Of a stretch of 35,964 nt of DNA, positions 16,622 through 25,267 are shown piece after piece. The notes under the pieces are model-generated. The model saw only the letters and a program-made list of their open reading frames with translations. It had not been told where the DNA came from and ran no database searches. This DNA comes from a virus. Location of the stretch: positions 1 through 35,964 of the IMG/VR virus record IMGVR_UViG_3300027659_000103; one strand, written 5' to 3'. The position numbers and the translations under genes are program-made. Position 1 is the stretch's first letter. The number at the start of each line of letters is the position of its first letter.

Positions 16622-16981
16622 TTATGACCTATAGCCCAAGGAATTAATTAACTCCTGTGGCAAATATGTGTTTTTCCAAAATGACTGCGGAGCGACCTTT
16701 GAAATAATTTCGCTCTCATCTTCGTCTTCTGTATCTACACTCTTTTTTGCAGCGCCAGCTGCGGAAATTACAGCAACTTTTTCTGTTTGCTCGGCTAAAG
16801 CAACTTCTGCTGCATTCAATTTTTCTTGAAGCTCTGTGTTTTGAACTTCAAAACCTTTTGCAACTGTCTCAATTTTTTCCTGTACAGATGCTTCCACTTC
16901 TTCTTTAATTGAAGTAGCAAAACTTGCCAGTTTTTCATCAACGACAGCACTCAAGGCTTCTTTAAGAACATTAATGTCCAT
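16622..16981 (-). CDS. Candidate nested scaffolding protein, same frame
   Basis: 119 aa from an internal ATG (MDINVLKEALSAVV) within the protease gene, in the same frame. AGGAGG lies 5 nt upstream of this ATG, a stronger site than at the parent start. The product would be an acidic, Glu/Ala-rich coiled coil with a short C-terminal domain (NTYLPQELINSLGYRS). The layout copies phage lambda C/Nu3, where a scaffold is made from an internal start in the protease gene. The purine run also encodes QEEE, so it could be chance. Confidence 0.5.
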   Translation of the reverse strand: MDINVLKEALSAVVDEKLASFATSIKEEVEASVQEKIETVAKGFEVQNTELQEKLNAAEVALAEQTEKVAVISAAGAAKKSVDTEDEDESEIISKVAPQSFWKNTYLPQELINSLGYRS

Positions 16982-18331
16982 TTCTTCCTCCTGTGTGTTT
17001 TCGTTTACTTCAACTGAAGTTGAAGCAATTTCTTCTGCGACATCAGGAACAAGCCAGCCAACAAATTTCTTTAACAAATTTAATTTGCCGCTTTCTTGTT
17101 CATTCATGTCAGAGAGCATATCATAAGTATTATTTATTTGCAATTCTGAATCTTGCTTTATAATAGATTCCATATCTTTGATCATCTCCTTAATTATATC
17201 AAAATATTCTTGTTCTTGTAGAACAATATCATTATTTATTTTTTTAACATCTTTTTTCTTTTTATTTTTTGAAGGCTTAGGCATGGTTGGTGATATAAAA
17301 TTACTTCTTGAAGGGTTTTTAATTGAAACATTTTGAGTATCAATTGATACATCTTTCTCTATTTCACCACAACCACAGTCACAACCGCCATCCTTTAAAA
17401 AACTAGCAATTTGCTCAAGTAAAGCATCTTCAAAAGACAATTCGTTTTCAAAAGAATTGTCAAAATCAGCTTTTTCTTTAGTTCTTGCATATCTTTCAAG
17501 AAGCCTTCTTCCCTTAGCGGCAAGACGAGCAGCATCGGAGCGATCCTGGGGAACCGGCTCGCCCCAAGCGGCTGCTGAAAGCGCAAGGCGTGTTGGCTCA
17601 CCATTTGGTTTTTTCATTGGGCCGGATGGGTTCGTAAAAAACCTTGTAAGAAAAGATCCCTTGCGGCGCATTTTTTCCGGAGTGTCTGCTGCGCCCCTAA
17701 CTCCAGGTTTAAGATTTGCTCCTTCAGTTTGTTTAAAATGCCTTCTGCCAGCAGCCGTCAACCCCCCCTTGGGGTCTTTTATGGGCTGTTTGGCTTTTGC
17801 AATCTGGCAATCAAGATCGCAATCTAATGCATACTTGAAAGCACCATTTTCATTTATTTTTACAAGATCAATAACTGCTAAAGAATTTGCAGGATTGTCT
17901 ACAAGACTTAATTCACCAAGGACATATTTTTTAATAATATTAACAGGCTTGCCATGAAACATTTTATCTGTTGATGCTGATTTTTCAAGAACCTTGCCGC
18001 CAATAGAAAAAGAACGCAAAGTCCCGTCAAGAACTTTTTGCCATGTGTTCTCAGCGCCTTTTGAAATATAAGCTTCAACTTTAAAAGCATTATATTCTTC
18101 TCCGTTTTCATTGCGTAAAACAACTGGTTCATAACCAATTGCTTTGCCAACGGCAATGGGCGCATGCATTTCTCTAATATTTCCACCCCAATTGGCAAAC
18201 GCTTCTTTTGAAGCCTCAAAATCAACAATATCTCCAGCTTTATCAATATTGTCAGCAGTCGCTATTCCAACAACAATGCGTTGTTCACGTTTAATCATAT
18301 CAATTGGAAATGAAATATTAAAATTAGACAT
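16622..18331 (-). CDS. Prohead protease fused to a scaffold-like domain
   Basis: 569 aa from ATG 18331 (GAGG upstream). Residues 1-165 match the XkdF/S78 protease type: IVVGIATADNIDKAGDIV, MHAPIAVGKAIGYEPV (His56 probable catalytic), LRSFSIGG (Ser109 probable catalytic) and GELSLVDNPANSLAV. Residues about 180-285 hold KGGLTAAGRRHF, MRRKGSFLTRFFTNPSGPM and RLALSAAAWGEPVP, a domain found in many phage proteins (I recall it as DUF6321). Then come a Cys cluster (GGCDCGCGE), a Lys-rich linker and a C-terminal acidic coiled coil (from about 451) like a scaffolding protein. Located between portal and capsid genes, as expected. Confidence 0.8.
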   Translation of the reverse strand: MSNFNISFPIDMIKREQRIVVGIATADNIDKAGDIVDFEASKEAFANWGGNIREMHAPIAVGKAIGYEPVVLRNENGEEYNAFKVEAYISKGAENTWQKVLDGTLRSFSIGGKVLEKSASTDKMFHGKPVNIIKKYVLGELSLVDNPANSLAVIDLVKINENGAFKYALDCDLDCQIAKAKQPIKDPKGGLTAAGRRHFKQTEGANLKPGVRGAADTPEKMRRKGSFLTRFFTNPSGPMKKPNGEPTRLALSAAAWGEPVPQDRSDAARLAAKGRRLLERYARTKEKADFDNSFENELSFEDALLEQIASFLKDGGCDCGCGEIEKDVSIDTQNVSIKNPSRSNFISPTMPKPSKNKKKKDVKKINNDIVLQEQEYFDIIKEMIKDMESIIKQDSELQINNTYDMLSDMNEQESGKLNLLKKFVGWLVPDVAEEIASTSVEVNENTQEEEMDINVLKEALSAVVDEKLASFATSIKEEVEASVQEKIETVAKGFEVQNTELQEKLNAAEVALAEQTEKVAVISAAGAAKKSVDTEDEDESEIISKVAPQSFWKNTYLPQELINSLGYRS

Positions 18332-18379
18332 CAAACCTCATAAAATACAAGCATATATTGTTTTTTTAAAAACAGCAAA

Positions 18380-18631
18380 TTATCCTACTGCGTAAAAAGA
18401 AATAGCAGAATTTGCGGTTACAACTTCAACAGATGTATAGTCGCCTGGAATTTCCATATATCCAGTAGATTCTGCTGGTATTAAAACTGTAAAAAATGCA
18501 TTAAGTTTAATATCAATATCAGAATTACCTTTATTGTGCACATAAACTGATGATGTGTGACCACCAATGTTTACCAGGGCATCCGCTGTAACTATGTTTT
18601 TATTTGAAAAAATCAAAGTACCATTACTCAT
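18380..18631 (-). CDS. Small beta-rich protein between portal and protease
   Basis: 83 aa: MSNGTLIFSNKNIVTADALVNIGG, SVYVHNKGNSDIDIKLNAFFTVLIPA, ending SAISFYAVG. It resembles the small virion proteins at 12890 and 14055 in its pattern (NKGNSDI, PAESTGYMEIP). A strong AAGGAGG precedes the ATG. It sits in the head-assembly segment, so a head decoration or connector role is plausible; no family recognised. Confidence 0.55.
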   Translation of the reverse strand: MSNGTLIFSNKNIVTADALVNIGGHTSSVYVHNKGNSDIDIKLNAFFTVLIPAESTGYMEIPGDYTSVEVVTANSAISFYAVG

Positions 18632-18651
18632 TATTATCCTCCTTAATTAAA

Positions 18652-20283
18652 TTACTTGACCGAATCATTGTTCGTTCCAGAATCTTGGTTTTCCCCTCTT
18701 TCGGCTTGAGCGCCATCAGCACGGGGGTCGCTTGTTGCGCCATCTCCAGTTGGAGACTTTGGTGGTTCAGATGCAGAATTGTTTGAATTTCCAACAGGAG
18801 CGCCAGGGTTTGCTATATTGTTTTCAATTTCTTCTTTTTTAATATTTGTTGGGAATGGCAAGACATCATCGCCATCATATCTTTCAGGCAAACCAATTTG
18901 ATTTCTAACCTCATTTGGTGTCAAAACTTCTGTTCTTAAATATCTATCATTAATTCTAGATTGAATATCTTCATCAACCAAATCAATTTTCTTAAGATGA
19001 ATAGAAAGTAAATCAGTAAACTCAGCAACAATTCTGTTAAGTTTTTTTTCAATAATAGATTGATCTGGTCCTATCACTTGCATTTTAAAACTCTTGTCAG
19101 CATCTCTTGAAACAGCCAAGTTTGCATTATCGTAAACTCCAACTTTTGGAGCGGGAACCCTGTTTGCTACTAAAATTTCATCTCTATTAGATTTGCGATA
19201 TTTATCAAATGAAGCATCTTGAACACCGGCTTCTAGTTTTTCAAATTTTATATCAGTATTTGAACCAAGACTTGCCGGAAGGGGTATCACTAATGTTCCA
19301 TGATTCCTGCCCTTTACTTCATTTCTAAAATAATTAATTAACTCTTGTTTTGATTTATTACTAAGCTTTGCGCCTTTTAAAATAATAGCATAACGAGGAA
19401 TTGCTTTGTTTTCAAAATAATCAATATTATATTCTTTAGCAAATTTGTCTCCAACAATTGCAGCCGCGGCAGAAACCGCAGCGGGAATGCCGTAATAATT
19501 ATTGTTTGGAGAATAGATTTTAAAATGAATTAATTCATTTGGTTTTGAATCATTATTAATCGGGTCTGGAGTCTTTGTGTCTTGAAATTGTCTAAAAAAT
19601 ACTGCTTGAATTTTATTTGTTTTTGCAATTTGTACAAAACCATCTCGTTTTCTGCGCACCCTTACAAGGGTTGCTGGAACATGGCCAATATACCCTATTT
19701 TCCCAGAATTGTTTCTACCTATTTCAAGATAGCCATTGCCAACAGCTAAAACATCTTGCCAAACACGAACTAAAGTTTCAATCAATGTTTCTTCAACATT
19801 TAATTTTTCAAAAATTTCATCCATTTCTTCTTTTAGATCTTGATAGCCCTGTCTAATTTTTAATATTTTTTCATCATTACCCTGGGCTTTTTCCATTTTT
19901 CTTTTTGCTTTTAATGTTTCTACAAATTCATAACCAAGACCAACTGTGTTCATTACTCTTGCGTTGATAGAAGCATAATGTATTGCGCTTTGATCATACA
20001 AACCGGCCAAAATGTCTAGATCGTAAGGTGGGGTTACAATGTCATATAAAGAATATCCATTGACTACTTCTGGATCTACAAATTTAGATTGAACTCCATC
20101 TTCGCTTTCATATTTTTTACTTAAACGAACAGCTTTTCTTTTCATTTTTGGAGAAAGATTTTCAATTTTTACAAAATTAAATGGGTCCGTTGTTTCAGTT
20201 TTATTTGCAAAACCCATGTATGTAATATCGTCAAGTTCATCATCTAACAATATTTCTTCTACAACTTGCATTTTGTTTTCCAT
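18652..20283 (-). CDS. Portal protein
   Basis: 543 aa. A portal core is seen: YDLDILAGLYDQSAIHYASINARVMNTVGLGYEF, a wing region with VLAVGNGYLEIGRNN, RVRRKRDGFVQI, then YFENKAIPRYAIILKGAKLSNKSK, NHGTLVIPLPA, KFEKLEAGVQDASF and NRDEILVANRVPAPKVGV, all typical of PBSX/HK97-type portals. The C-terminal 60 residues are low-complexity (Asn, Pro, Gly, Asp), possibly the part facing the capsid lumen. AAAGGATG precedes the ATG. Twelve copies form the DNA entry channel. No terminase gene lies upstream, which is unusual. Confidence 0.85.
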   Translation of the reverse strand: MENKMQVVEEILLDDELDDITYMGFANKTETTDPFNFVKIENLSPKMKRKAVRLSKKYESEDGVQSKFVDPEVVNGYSLYDIVTPPYDLDILAGLYDQSAIHYASINARVMNTVGLGYEFVETLKAKRKMEKAQGNDEKILKIRQGYQDLKEEMDEIFEKLNVEETLIETLVRVWQDVLAVGNGYLEIGRNNSGKIGYIGHVPATLVRVRRKRDGFVQIAKTNKIQAVFFRQFQDTKTPDPINNDSKPNELIHFKIYSPNNNYYGIPAAVSAAAAIVGDKFAKEYNIDYFENKAIPRYAIILKGAKLSNKSKQELINYFRNEVKGRNHGTLVIPLPASLGSNTDIKFEKLEAGVQDASFDKYRKSNRDEILVANRVPAPKVGVYDNANLAVSRDADKSFKMQVIGPDQSIIEKKLNRIVAEFTDLLSIHLKKIDLVDEDIQSRINDRYLRTEVLTPNEVRNQIGLPERYDGDDVLPFPTNIKKEEIENNIANPGAPVGNSNNSASEPPKSPTGDGATSDPRADGAQAERGENQDSGTNNDSVK

Positions 20284-20297
20284 AAAAACATCCTTTT

Positions 20298-20627
20298 CTA
20301 TTTTTTATTAAAATGATTATCAATCATATCTTCAAACGGGTCTGCTACTAAGCCATTAAGCAATCTTTCCATCTGGTCTTCTCTTTCTGAAGCAGATACT
20401 TTCCTGCCACCAGCCACCCACTTAACATAACCACCGTCTTCAGATGTCCAATACTTACCAGCTTCTAAAACTTTTTTTTCAACTTTATCATCACCAATAA
20501 TACCCTCAGCGCACAAAACGCCATCTCCATCAGATAGCGCTTGGTCTTCGTTTGTAAAGTAAACACATACACCAAAACTTCTTTCGGGGAGCCACATTGA
20601 ACTATTTTTAATTGTTTGATCGCTCAT
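20298..20627 (-). CDS. Unknown small protein before the portal gene
   Basis: 109 aa, soluble, mixed charge: SMWLPERSFGVCVYFTNEDQALSDGDGVLCAEGIIG, YWTSEDGGYVKWVAGGRKVSASEREDQMERLLNGLV. Not recognised. The ATG has no Shine-Dalgarno site; TATACT ends 7 nt upstream, so a leaderless transcript starting the head operon is possible. Given its place, it may be involved in packaging or portal assembly, but nothing in the sequence proves this. Confidence 0.6.
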   Translation of the reverse strand: MSDQTIKNSSMWLPERSFGVCVYFTNEDQALSDGDGVLCAEGIIGDDKVEKKVLEAGKYWTSEDGGYVKWVAGGRKVSASEREDQMERLLNGLVADPFEDMIDNHFNKK

Positions 20628-20698
20628 TTAAACAAGTATACAACATTTTTATTTAAAAAAGAATAAATAACAACACAAAACGTTTTTTTTACTTCAAT

Positions 20699-22627
20699 TT
20701 ATTTAATTGGACAAGCTCCTGTTGAACAATCTTCCATTTCTATGTTTAAAGTGGTTGAAATGTCATTTAAAGGTACTGTTAAATTAATTTTTGACATTAT
20801 TTTGTTATAAACTTCTTCTGTAATTACCTCATAGGGTGGCAATGGGAAATTATGCTCAGAGTGAAGCAGGAAAGATACTGATTTAACATTTTTATCATAG
20901 TTATTAGCTAGCCATTCTTTAATAGCCCCAAGCTCTTCTTTGCGGTAATAAACAGTTACAGAAACCGCATTGTCAGCCCAATCTGTTTGCATTTTTTTAA
21001 CCCATTCAAGCTGCTCAACCGCTGTCATGTTTGCAGCAAGAATTGCGTCTTTTGGAGATTTGCAAGGAAATTCAACAACATATTTTGTATGATCTTCTCT
21101 ACCATCTAGGCCAATGTCCCAAACAACCTTATAACCTCTTTTCCTACAAGACTCAACAAGTGGGTCAACAGAGCTAAACCGAACCCTTCGGATATAATAC
21201 TCTGCAAAAGACGGGTGTATGCCCGGCGTTACGCCTGGAAGTAGCGAAAGGGTTCCAGATGGCTGGATAGTGGTTAGCCTTATTGATTGGTTCCACCCTT
21301 TTTTGTTGCTGTAAGTTTTGTCAAAAGATTTTAAATTCTCATAAACATCTTTTAACCAAGAAATTTGTTCTTTGCTGGATTGCAAAACTCCAGTAACAGA
21401 CTGCCCAAGCCGAGCATTTTTATGTGTAATGTGGTTTGTTTTTTCATAAGGGTAAGACATCCTTGTAATTTGTTTTTGAATCATATATAGTAATTTTGAA
21501 ATTTCTAAAAATTGTGAAAGAGATTCAATATTTGGTAAAAATATTGTTGCAAGATTACAAGACTCTCCATCAGCCAAGGCAATCTCTGCGCATGGGTTAA
21601 ACCCATCAATGCTTTGGTCTAATGATTTTTCACCAAGCCTTCCATAAGTTCTTGCAAGTTTTCTATTTAACAAACCGTAAGGCTCACCAGTTCCATCATA
21701 CCCCTTCCAGAATTCAGGCAGAATTTCATCAAAAGAATCTGCATAAATACTATTGTTTGAATTTGACCTCCAGGCTGGGATGTCTCCATTCCCCCAATTC
21801 TTTGCTCTTAAAAATAAAACATCGTCTGGATCACCAATTGCAATTTGCGCTGAACGGCGTGAAGAACCAGAAACAACTACTCTGCCAATAATGTTGCAAA
21901 TATCAAGAACATCAACTGAGCGAAGTTTTTTGCCAACTCTTTGATTAAATATATTACAAATATCTTTGATTCCATCAACCAGAGCGCCGGGTCCAGATGC
22001 TGTACCGCCAAATGTTTTAACTGGTGCTCCAAACTCACGAATCAAAATAGTTGAGTATGTAAAAGATTTACCAGTTATAAAATAAGATTCAAGGACTTTG
22101 TGAAGCAATTCTCTCCATCCTTGTCTTGAATCAGGAATAATAAAATCAGCGTCTGGTGTTCTTTCTGAAGTGATGTAAGAAACATTTTTTATTTTTGGCA
22201 AATCATGAATTTTTGAACGCTCTACGGAAAAACCAACACCACCGCCAAGCATTAAATAATCAAACAATAATTCAAAGTCTTCAATTTTTTCAATGTTAGT
22301 AAAAAAACAATTATTTAAAGATGTTCCAGAAAATGTTTTTACAAGAGGAGTTCCTAGCTGCCAAAGTGACCTACCCGACACAGAACACTTCAGATTAAAC
22401 ATGTGGTCAAACAAAGTTTCAGCTTCCTTTTGTGTAAAATCAACTCCAATCTCAACAGCGCCATCTATAACTCTTTTGATTGTTTCAATCCAAGTTTCAT
22501 TTCTTCCTAAAAGTTCATTTTTGCGACTATATGTTCGCAAATAAACAACTTCGCCCAAACCGCCAAAGCCCCATGGTGGAGTTTTGGAATAATAGGAATT
22601 AACAAATTCATCAGTTAACAATGTCAC
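20699..22627 (-). CDS. nrdJ: Class II (B12-dependent) ribonucleotide reductase
   Basis: 642 aa, of the monomeric adenosylcobalamin-dependent type. Visible key residues: Cys107 in SLNNCFFTN and Cys357 in GESCNL (the redox pair), Cys346 and Glu348 in FNPCAEIAL (thiyl radical and catalytic Glu), SGSSRRSAQI, TTIQPSGTLSLLPGVTPGIHP (phosphate binding) and the C-terminal CSTGACP shuttle pair (Cys634, Cys639). It reduces ribonucleotides to deoxyribonucleotides without oxygen or a metal cofactor, supplying DNA precursors, and needs host B12 or uptake. GTG start with GGAGG 6 nt upstream, and its own promoter. It is shorter than the roughly 740-aa Lactobacillus enzyme, but all catalytic residues are present. 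Confidence 0.92.
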   Translation of the reverse strand: MTLLTDEFVNSYYSKTPPWGFGGLGEVVYLRTYSRKNELLGRNETWIETIKRVIDGAVEIGVDFTQKEAETLFDHMFNLKCSVSGRSLWQLGTPLVKTFSGTSLNNCFFTNIEKIEDFELLFDYLMLGGGVGFSVERSKIHDLPKIKNVSYITSERTPDADFIIPDSRQGWRELLHKVLESYFITGKSFTYSTILIREFGAPVKTFGGTASGPGALVDGIKDICNIFNQRVGKKLRSVDVLDICNIIGRVVVSGSSRRSAQIAIGDPDDVLFLRAKNWGNGDIPAWRSNSNNSIYADSFDEILPEFWKGYDGTGEPYGLLNRKLARTYGRLGEKSLDQSIDGFNPCAEIALADGESCNLATIFLPNIESLSQFLEISKLLYMIQKQITRMSYPYEKTNHITHKNARLGQSVTGVLQSSKEQISWLKDVYENLKSFDKTYSNKKGWNQSIRLTTIQPSGTLSLLPGVTPGIHPSFAEYYIRRVRFSSVDPLVESCRKRGYKVVWDIGLDGREDHTKYVVEFPCKSPKDAILAANMTAVEQLEWVKKMQTDWADNAVSVTVYYRKEELGAIKEWLANNYDKNVKSVSFLLHSEHNFPLPPYEVITEEVYNKIMSKINLTVPLNDISTTLNIEMEDCSTGACPIK

Positions 22628-22654
22628 AATAAGCCTCCGCTAGTAAAAAAAAAT

Positions 22655-22683
22655 ATTATATCAACATAAACAACCAAAGACAA
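22655..22683 (-). promoter_or_regulatory. Sigma-70-like promoter of the reductase gene
   Basis: TTGTCT, 17 bp, TATAAT on the minus strand, followed by a short leader with GGAGG before the GTG. This is the best standard promoter match in the leftward half and implies host sigma-factor control of the reductase gene. Confidence 0.65.
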
Positions 22684-22698
22684 TAAAAAATGCTTGGG

Positions 22699-23709
22699 TT
22701 AAATAAAATTTTCGTAAAAATTTATTCTTTCAATGATCTTATCAGCAATTGAAGACCAAGAATGTTCGTTGTGTAAAATTTTTGCTGACTTCATAGAGTA
22801 TTTTTTAAACTCATCGTATTCAGAAACAACGGCTTCCATAAGATCAAGCAGTTCATCATAATTAGGATAAGCCCATAAACCAGTGTCTTCCCCATATTGC
22901 AAACTGTTCCATTCTGCTTTATCCATGGTGCATGACAAAGGTATTGCGTATTGAGCAAAATCACTACAGCCAGTTGCATTGCTCACAATCACTGGCATTC
23001 CAGTGCAAATGGCTTCAAATGGAATCATACCAAAACCTTCTCCGTTTGTGGGGTAAACAAGGCAATGACATTTATGATACAACTTGACAAGATCTTCTAC
23101 TGATAGATTATCTGGAATTCCAATAATTTGAGGATGTTGATAAGCAGGAACTAATTGATTATTAACATAACACTCAGCGCTACAAAATTTATTATATTTT
23201 AAAATTAATTGATAGTCTAAATCACCATCATATAGTTCTATAAAAGCATCAACAACCATTTGAGCATTTTTTCTTTTTGAATCTGCACCAACATGTAAAA
23301 AATTAAATTTCCCAGTTATTTCACGATCTATAATAGAAAAATCTGAAGATATGCCGTGGGGTATAACATGCACATTTGTGTGAACTTTGTTTTCAATATA
23401 TACATTTTTTACAAAATTAGATGTTGCCCATATTTCATCCATTTGTTGCATGTTGTGATACCAACCAACAGGTATTTTTGTAGATTCCCAAGGGGTATAG
23501 CCAATTTTAAATTTATTAGTCATTTGATAATAATGAGGCTGACAGAAATTAATATGAAACGGTATTTCGTTTCTATTGTAAAAAACAGCAATTTGTTTTT
23601 CTTTTAAAGCATCAATTACATTAACCGCAGCATTGCTATAACCCTGGCTGTACCAAGAAAGACCACTAAGGTCAAAACTACCGGGACTAAACCAACTAAT
23701 TCTTTTCAT
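22699..23709 (-). CDS. Glycosyltransferase family 4
   Basis: 336 aa with two Rossmann halves. N-terminal: SWFSPGSFDLSGLSWYSQGYSNAAVNVIDAL. C-terminal: FNFLHVGADSKRKNAQMVVDAF, HPQIIGIPDNLSVEDLVKLYHKCHCLVYPTNGEGFGMIPFEAICTG, with the EGFGMIPFE E-x7-E donor-binding motif, and VIVSNATGCSDF. Retaining GT4 enzymes move sugars from NDP-sugars to glycans, lipids, proteins or modified DNA bases. A phage target (virion glycosylation or host surface change) is inference. There is no clear Shine-Dalgarno site; CATAAT lies about 7 nt before the ATG. Confidence 0.85.
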   Translation of the reverse strand: MKRISWFSPGSFDLSGLSWYSQGYSNAAVNVIDALKEKQIAVFYNRNEIPFHINFCQPHYYQMTNKFKIGYTPWESTKIPVGWYHNMQQMDEIWATSNFVKNVYIENKVHTNVHVIPHGISSDFSIIDREITGKFNFLHVGADSKRKNAQMVVDAFIELYDGDLDYQLILKYNKFCSAECYVNNQLVPAYQHPQIIGIPDNLSVEDLVKLYHKCHCLVYPTNGEGFGMIPFEAICTGMPVIVSNATGCSDFAQYAIPLSCTMDKAEWNSLQYGEDTGLWAYPNYDELLDLMEAVVSEYDEFKKYSMKSAKILHNEHSWSSIADKIIERINFYENFI

Positions 23710-23717
23710 AAATTTTA

Positions 23718-23960
23718 TTATGGTTTTTTAGTTTTTTTGAAGGTTGTTTTTGGTGAATCAAAGTTTAAACATTTTACACCATTTTGAACAAAGCTTTCAG
23801 CTTGTTCAGCAGAAATTTCACAAGTTACTGGCAGGTGGCTAAACATACATTTTGAAGCAGCCATCCAGTAACCATTCATGTGTACAATTGATATCTGTTC
23901 AGAATCAATTATGGCAGCTCCACTGTAATCGTCAGATTCAACAACACCTATGATTTTCAT
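23718..23960 (-). CDS. Unknown 80-aa protein, first leftward gene
   Basis: MKIIGVVESDDYSGAAIIDSEQ, then HMNGYWMAASKCMFSHLPVTCEISAEQAESFVQ and a Lys-rich tail. Not recognised; soluble, two Cys pairs without a clear zinc motif. The ATG is preceded by TATACT exactly 6 nt upstream, so the transcript is probably leaderless. It directly faces the iteron region at 23999-24090, where a small regulator might be expected, but no DNA-binding motif is seen. Confidence 0.6.
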   Translation of the reverse strand: MKIIGVVESDDYSGAAIIDSEQISIVHMNGYWMAASKCMFSHLPVTCEISAEQAESFVQNGVKCLNFDSPKTTFKKTKKP

Positions 23961-23998
23961 AATGAAAGTATATCACCCATATTTTTATCTGCACCTGT

Positions 23999-24090
23999 AT
24001 GCTTAGTATTCTAGTAATAGTATTGTATTTATAGTATTAAGCATTACTAGTATACATAGCATGCTCGCATACTGGGTATGCGAAGCATAC
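23999..24090. promoter_or_regulatory. Divergent control region: iterons and hairpins
   Basis: Between the divergent gene blocks, TAGTATT occurs at 24004, 24018 and 24032, exactly 14 bp apart. The same stretch holds an inverted repeat (24006-24018 against 24043-24055, 12 of 13 pairs) and a second one (ATGCTTA 23999-24005 / TAAGCAT 24038-24044). A hairpin at 24059-24090 has a 7-bp core CGCATAC / GTATGCG. Spacing near one and one third helical turns with nested palindromes suits a repressor, activator or replication-initiator site. Nothing proves which. Confidence 0.6.
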
Positions 24091-24162
24091 CACAAAAATT
24101 AAGACAAAATAACTTTTTTTTTATTTTTTTTGAAAATCAAGATTTTTTTTAAAAAGTGTGAG

Positions 24163-24357
24163 ATGATAGTTGACATGATCGCTGGAACTATAGTTTATAT
24201 TGTGTACATGATTTTTAACGCTTGGTGCATTAAGACCGCAATTGATTGGGGGTTTGAACACAATATAGGCTGGGGGTCTGCAATAATTTTTTCTTTTGTA
24301 ACAAGCATGTATGTTGTACTGCACAAGTACAGGAATACTAATGTTTCAAATAAATGA
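24163..24357 (+). CDS. Small two-helix membrane protein
   Basis: 64 aa from ATG 24163; a TTG start at 24130 would add 11 residues and ATG 24175 would remove four. Two hydrophobic segments, IAGTIVYIVYMIFNAWCI and GSAIIFSFVTSMYVVL, flank a short loop with HNIGW. No strong Shine-Dalgarno site. It is the first rightward gene. Function unknown; early phage membrane proteins often affect host transport or superinfection. Confidence 0.5.
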   Translation: MIVDMIAGTIVYIVYMIFNAWCIKTAIDWGFEHNIGWGSAIIFSFVTSMYVVLHKYRNTNVSNK

Positions 24358-24742
24358 AATTAACTTTAATTATTTAAAAAACAAAAAAGTATTAGTATTA
24401 AGTGATACATTTTATCCACATTTATATATTACAGAGTTTATTAAAAAATTGTCTGACTCCCAGGTTTTTATATATATATCTCCAGCAACAACATCTGGAT
24501 TTGTAAAATTGTGGATGAAAATTCATTTAAATAAAAAAGTTAAAATTATTAAAGACAAAAATTATAAAATGTTTTTTACTAAAAATATTGACGATTATGA
24601 AATTGTTATAATTTTTGGAAAAAATAAAAATCAAGAACAAAAATTATTACAAAAATTATTAAAAAACATGTTAGTATCTTACAGAAATATTACTGTTGTC
24701 ACTTACAAAGGAATTGACTGCGATGAGAATTATACCTTATAA
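24341..24742 (+). CDS. Unknown AT-rich protein
   Basis: 133 aa from ATG 24341, chosen because AGGA lies 7 nt upstream; it overlaps the previous gene by 17 nt. KKVLVLSDTFYPHLYITEFIKKL, VFIYISPATTSGFVKLWM, YEIVIIFGKNKN and NITVVTYKG suggest an alternating beta/alpha, Rossmann-like fold. Lys, Ile and Asn dominate and GC content is far below the neighbours, which hints at separate origin. No family recognised. Confidence 0.5.
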   Translation: MFQINEINFNYLKNKKVLVLSDTFYPHLYITEFIKKLSDSQVFIYISPATTSGFVKLWMKIHLNKKVKIIKDKNYKMFFTKNIDDYEIVIIFGKNKNQEQKLLQKLLKNMLVSYRNITVVTYKGIDCDENYTL

Positions 24743-24983
24743 CGGAGAAGAAAATTTAGAAGACATTGAAAGTCTTACTATAGTAATCAAAACTGTTCCG
24801 TTTGAAAATGGATATGTGCCTGCTTTTTTTATTCAAAGCCCTGGCGAAAATTATCCAATGACATTAGACGAATTAAATTGTTTAATGGATGGGATTGAAA
24901 TTGCACATAAAAGTTTAGATCAAATACTTGCTTTTATGTTAAAAGAAATGTTTGAAAAAAAACAAGAGGATGATGAAGAATGA
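24723..24983 (+). CDS. Unknown small acidic protein
   Basis: 86 aa from ATG 24723 (AAAGGA 10 nt upstream), overlapping the previous gene by 20 nt. MRIIPYNGEENLEDIESLTIVIKTVPFENG is followed by VPAFFIQSPGENYPMTLDELNCLMDGIEIAHKSLDQILAFML and an acidic end (KKQEDDEE). Not recognised. The next gene starts within its stop codon (ATGA), so the two are translated together. Confidence 0.55.
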   Translation: MRIIPYNGEENLEDIESLTIVIKTVPFENGYVPAFFIQSPGENYPMTLDELNCLMDGIEIAHKSLDQILAFMLKEMFEKKQEDDEE

Positions 24984-25267
24984 TACTTGGTGGATTAAAA
25001 AAAGATTTTCCGTATCCAGAAAAATTATGCCCATATTGCGGCAAAAAACTTGTTCCAGTTAATGCTATTCATTTAGAAAAAGACATGTATCAGTTTAAAG
25101 CTTTATATTTAGATAATAATCCAAACTGCCCTGCTTATGACGAAGGGGCACGTTTAGCATATGCTAGAATTTATTACACATCAGAAGATGCTTTTAATGC
25201 ATTTCGTGATATTAAAATGCCAGTGCAAAGATGGTCTCAAGAAGATCTATATTCTATTTATCAATAG
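24980..25267 (+). CDS. Small zinc-ribbon-like protein
   Basis: 95 aa. LCPYCGKKLVPVNAIHLEKDMYQFKALYLDNNPNCPAYDEGARLAYARIYY: one CPYC knuckle near residue 17, His31 and a later Cys before Pro could form a partial zinc site, though a second full CxxC is missing. It is coupled by ATGA overlap to the preceding gene. Function not recognised; nucleic-acid or protein contact is possible. Confidence 0.55.
   Translation: MILGGLKKDFPYPEKLCPYCGKKLVPVNAIHLEKDMYQFKALYLDNNPNCPAYDEGARLAYARIYYTSEDAFNAFRDIKMPVQRWSQEDLYSIYQ

Noticed and set aside
24130-24162. TTG start for the first rightward membrane protein
   Set aside because: No ribosome site and a poly-T stretch just upstream; ATG 24163 is more likely, though not certain.
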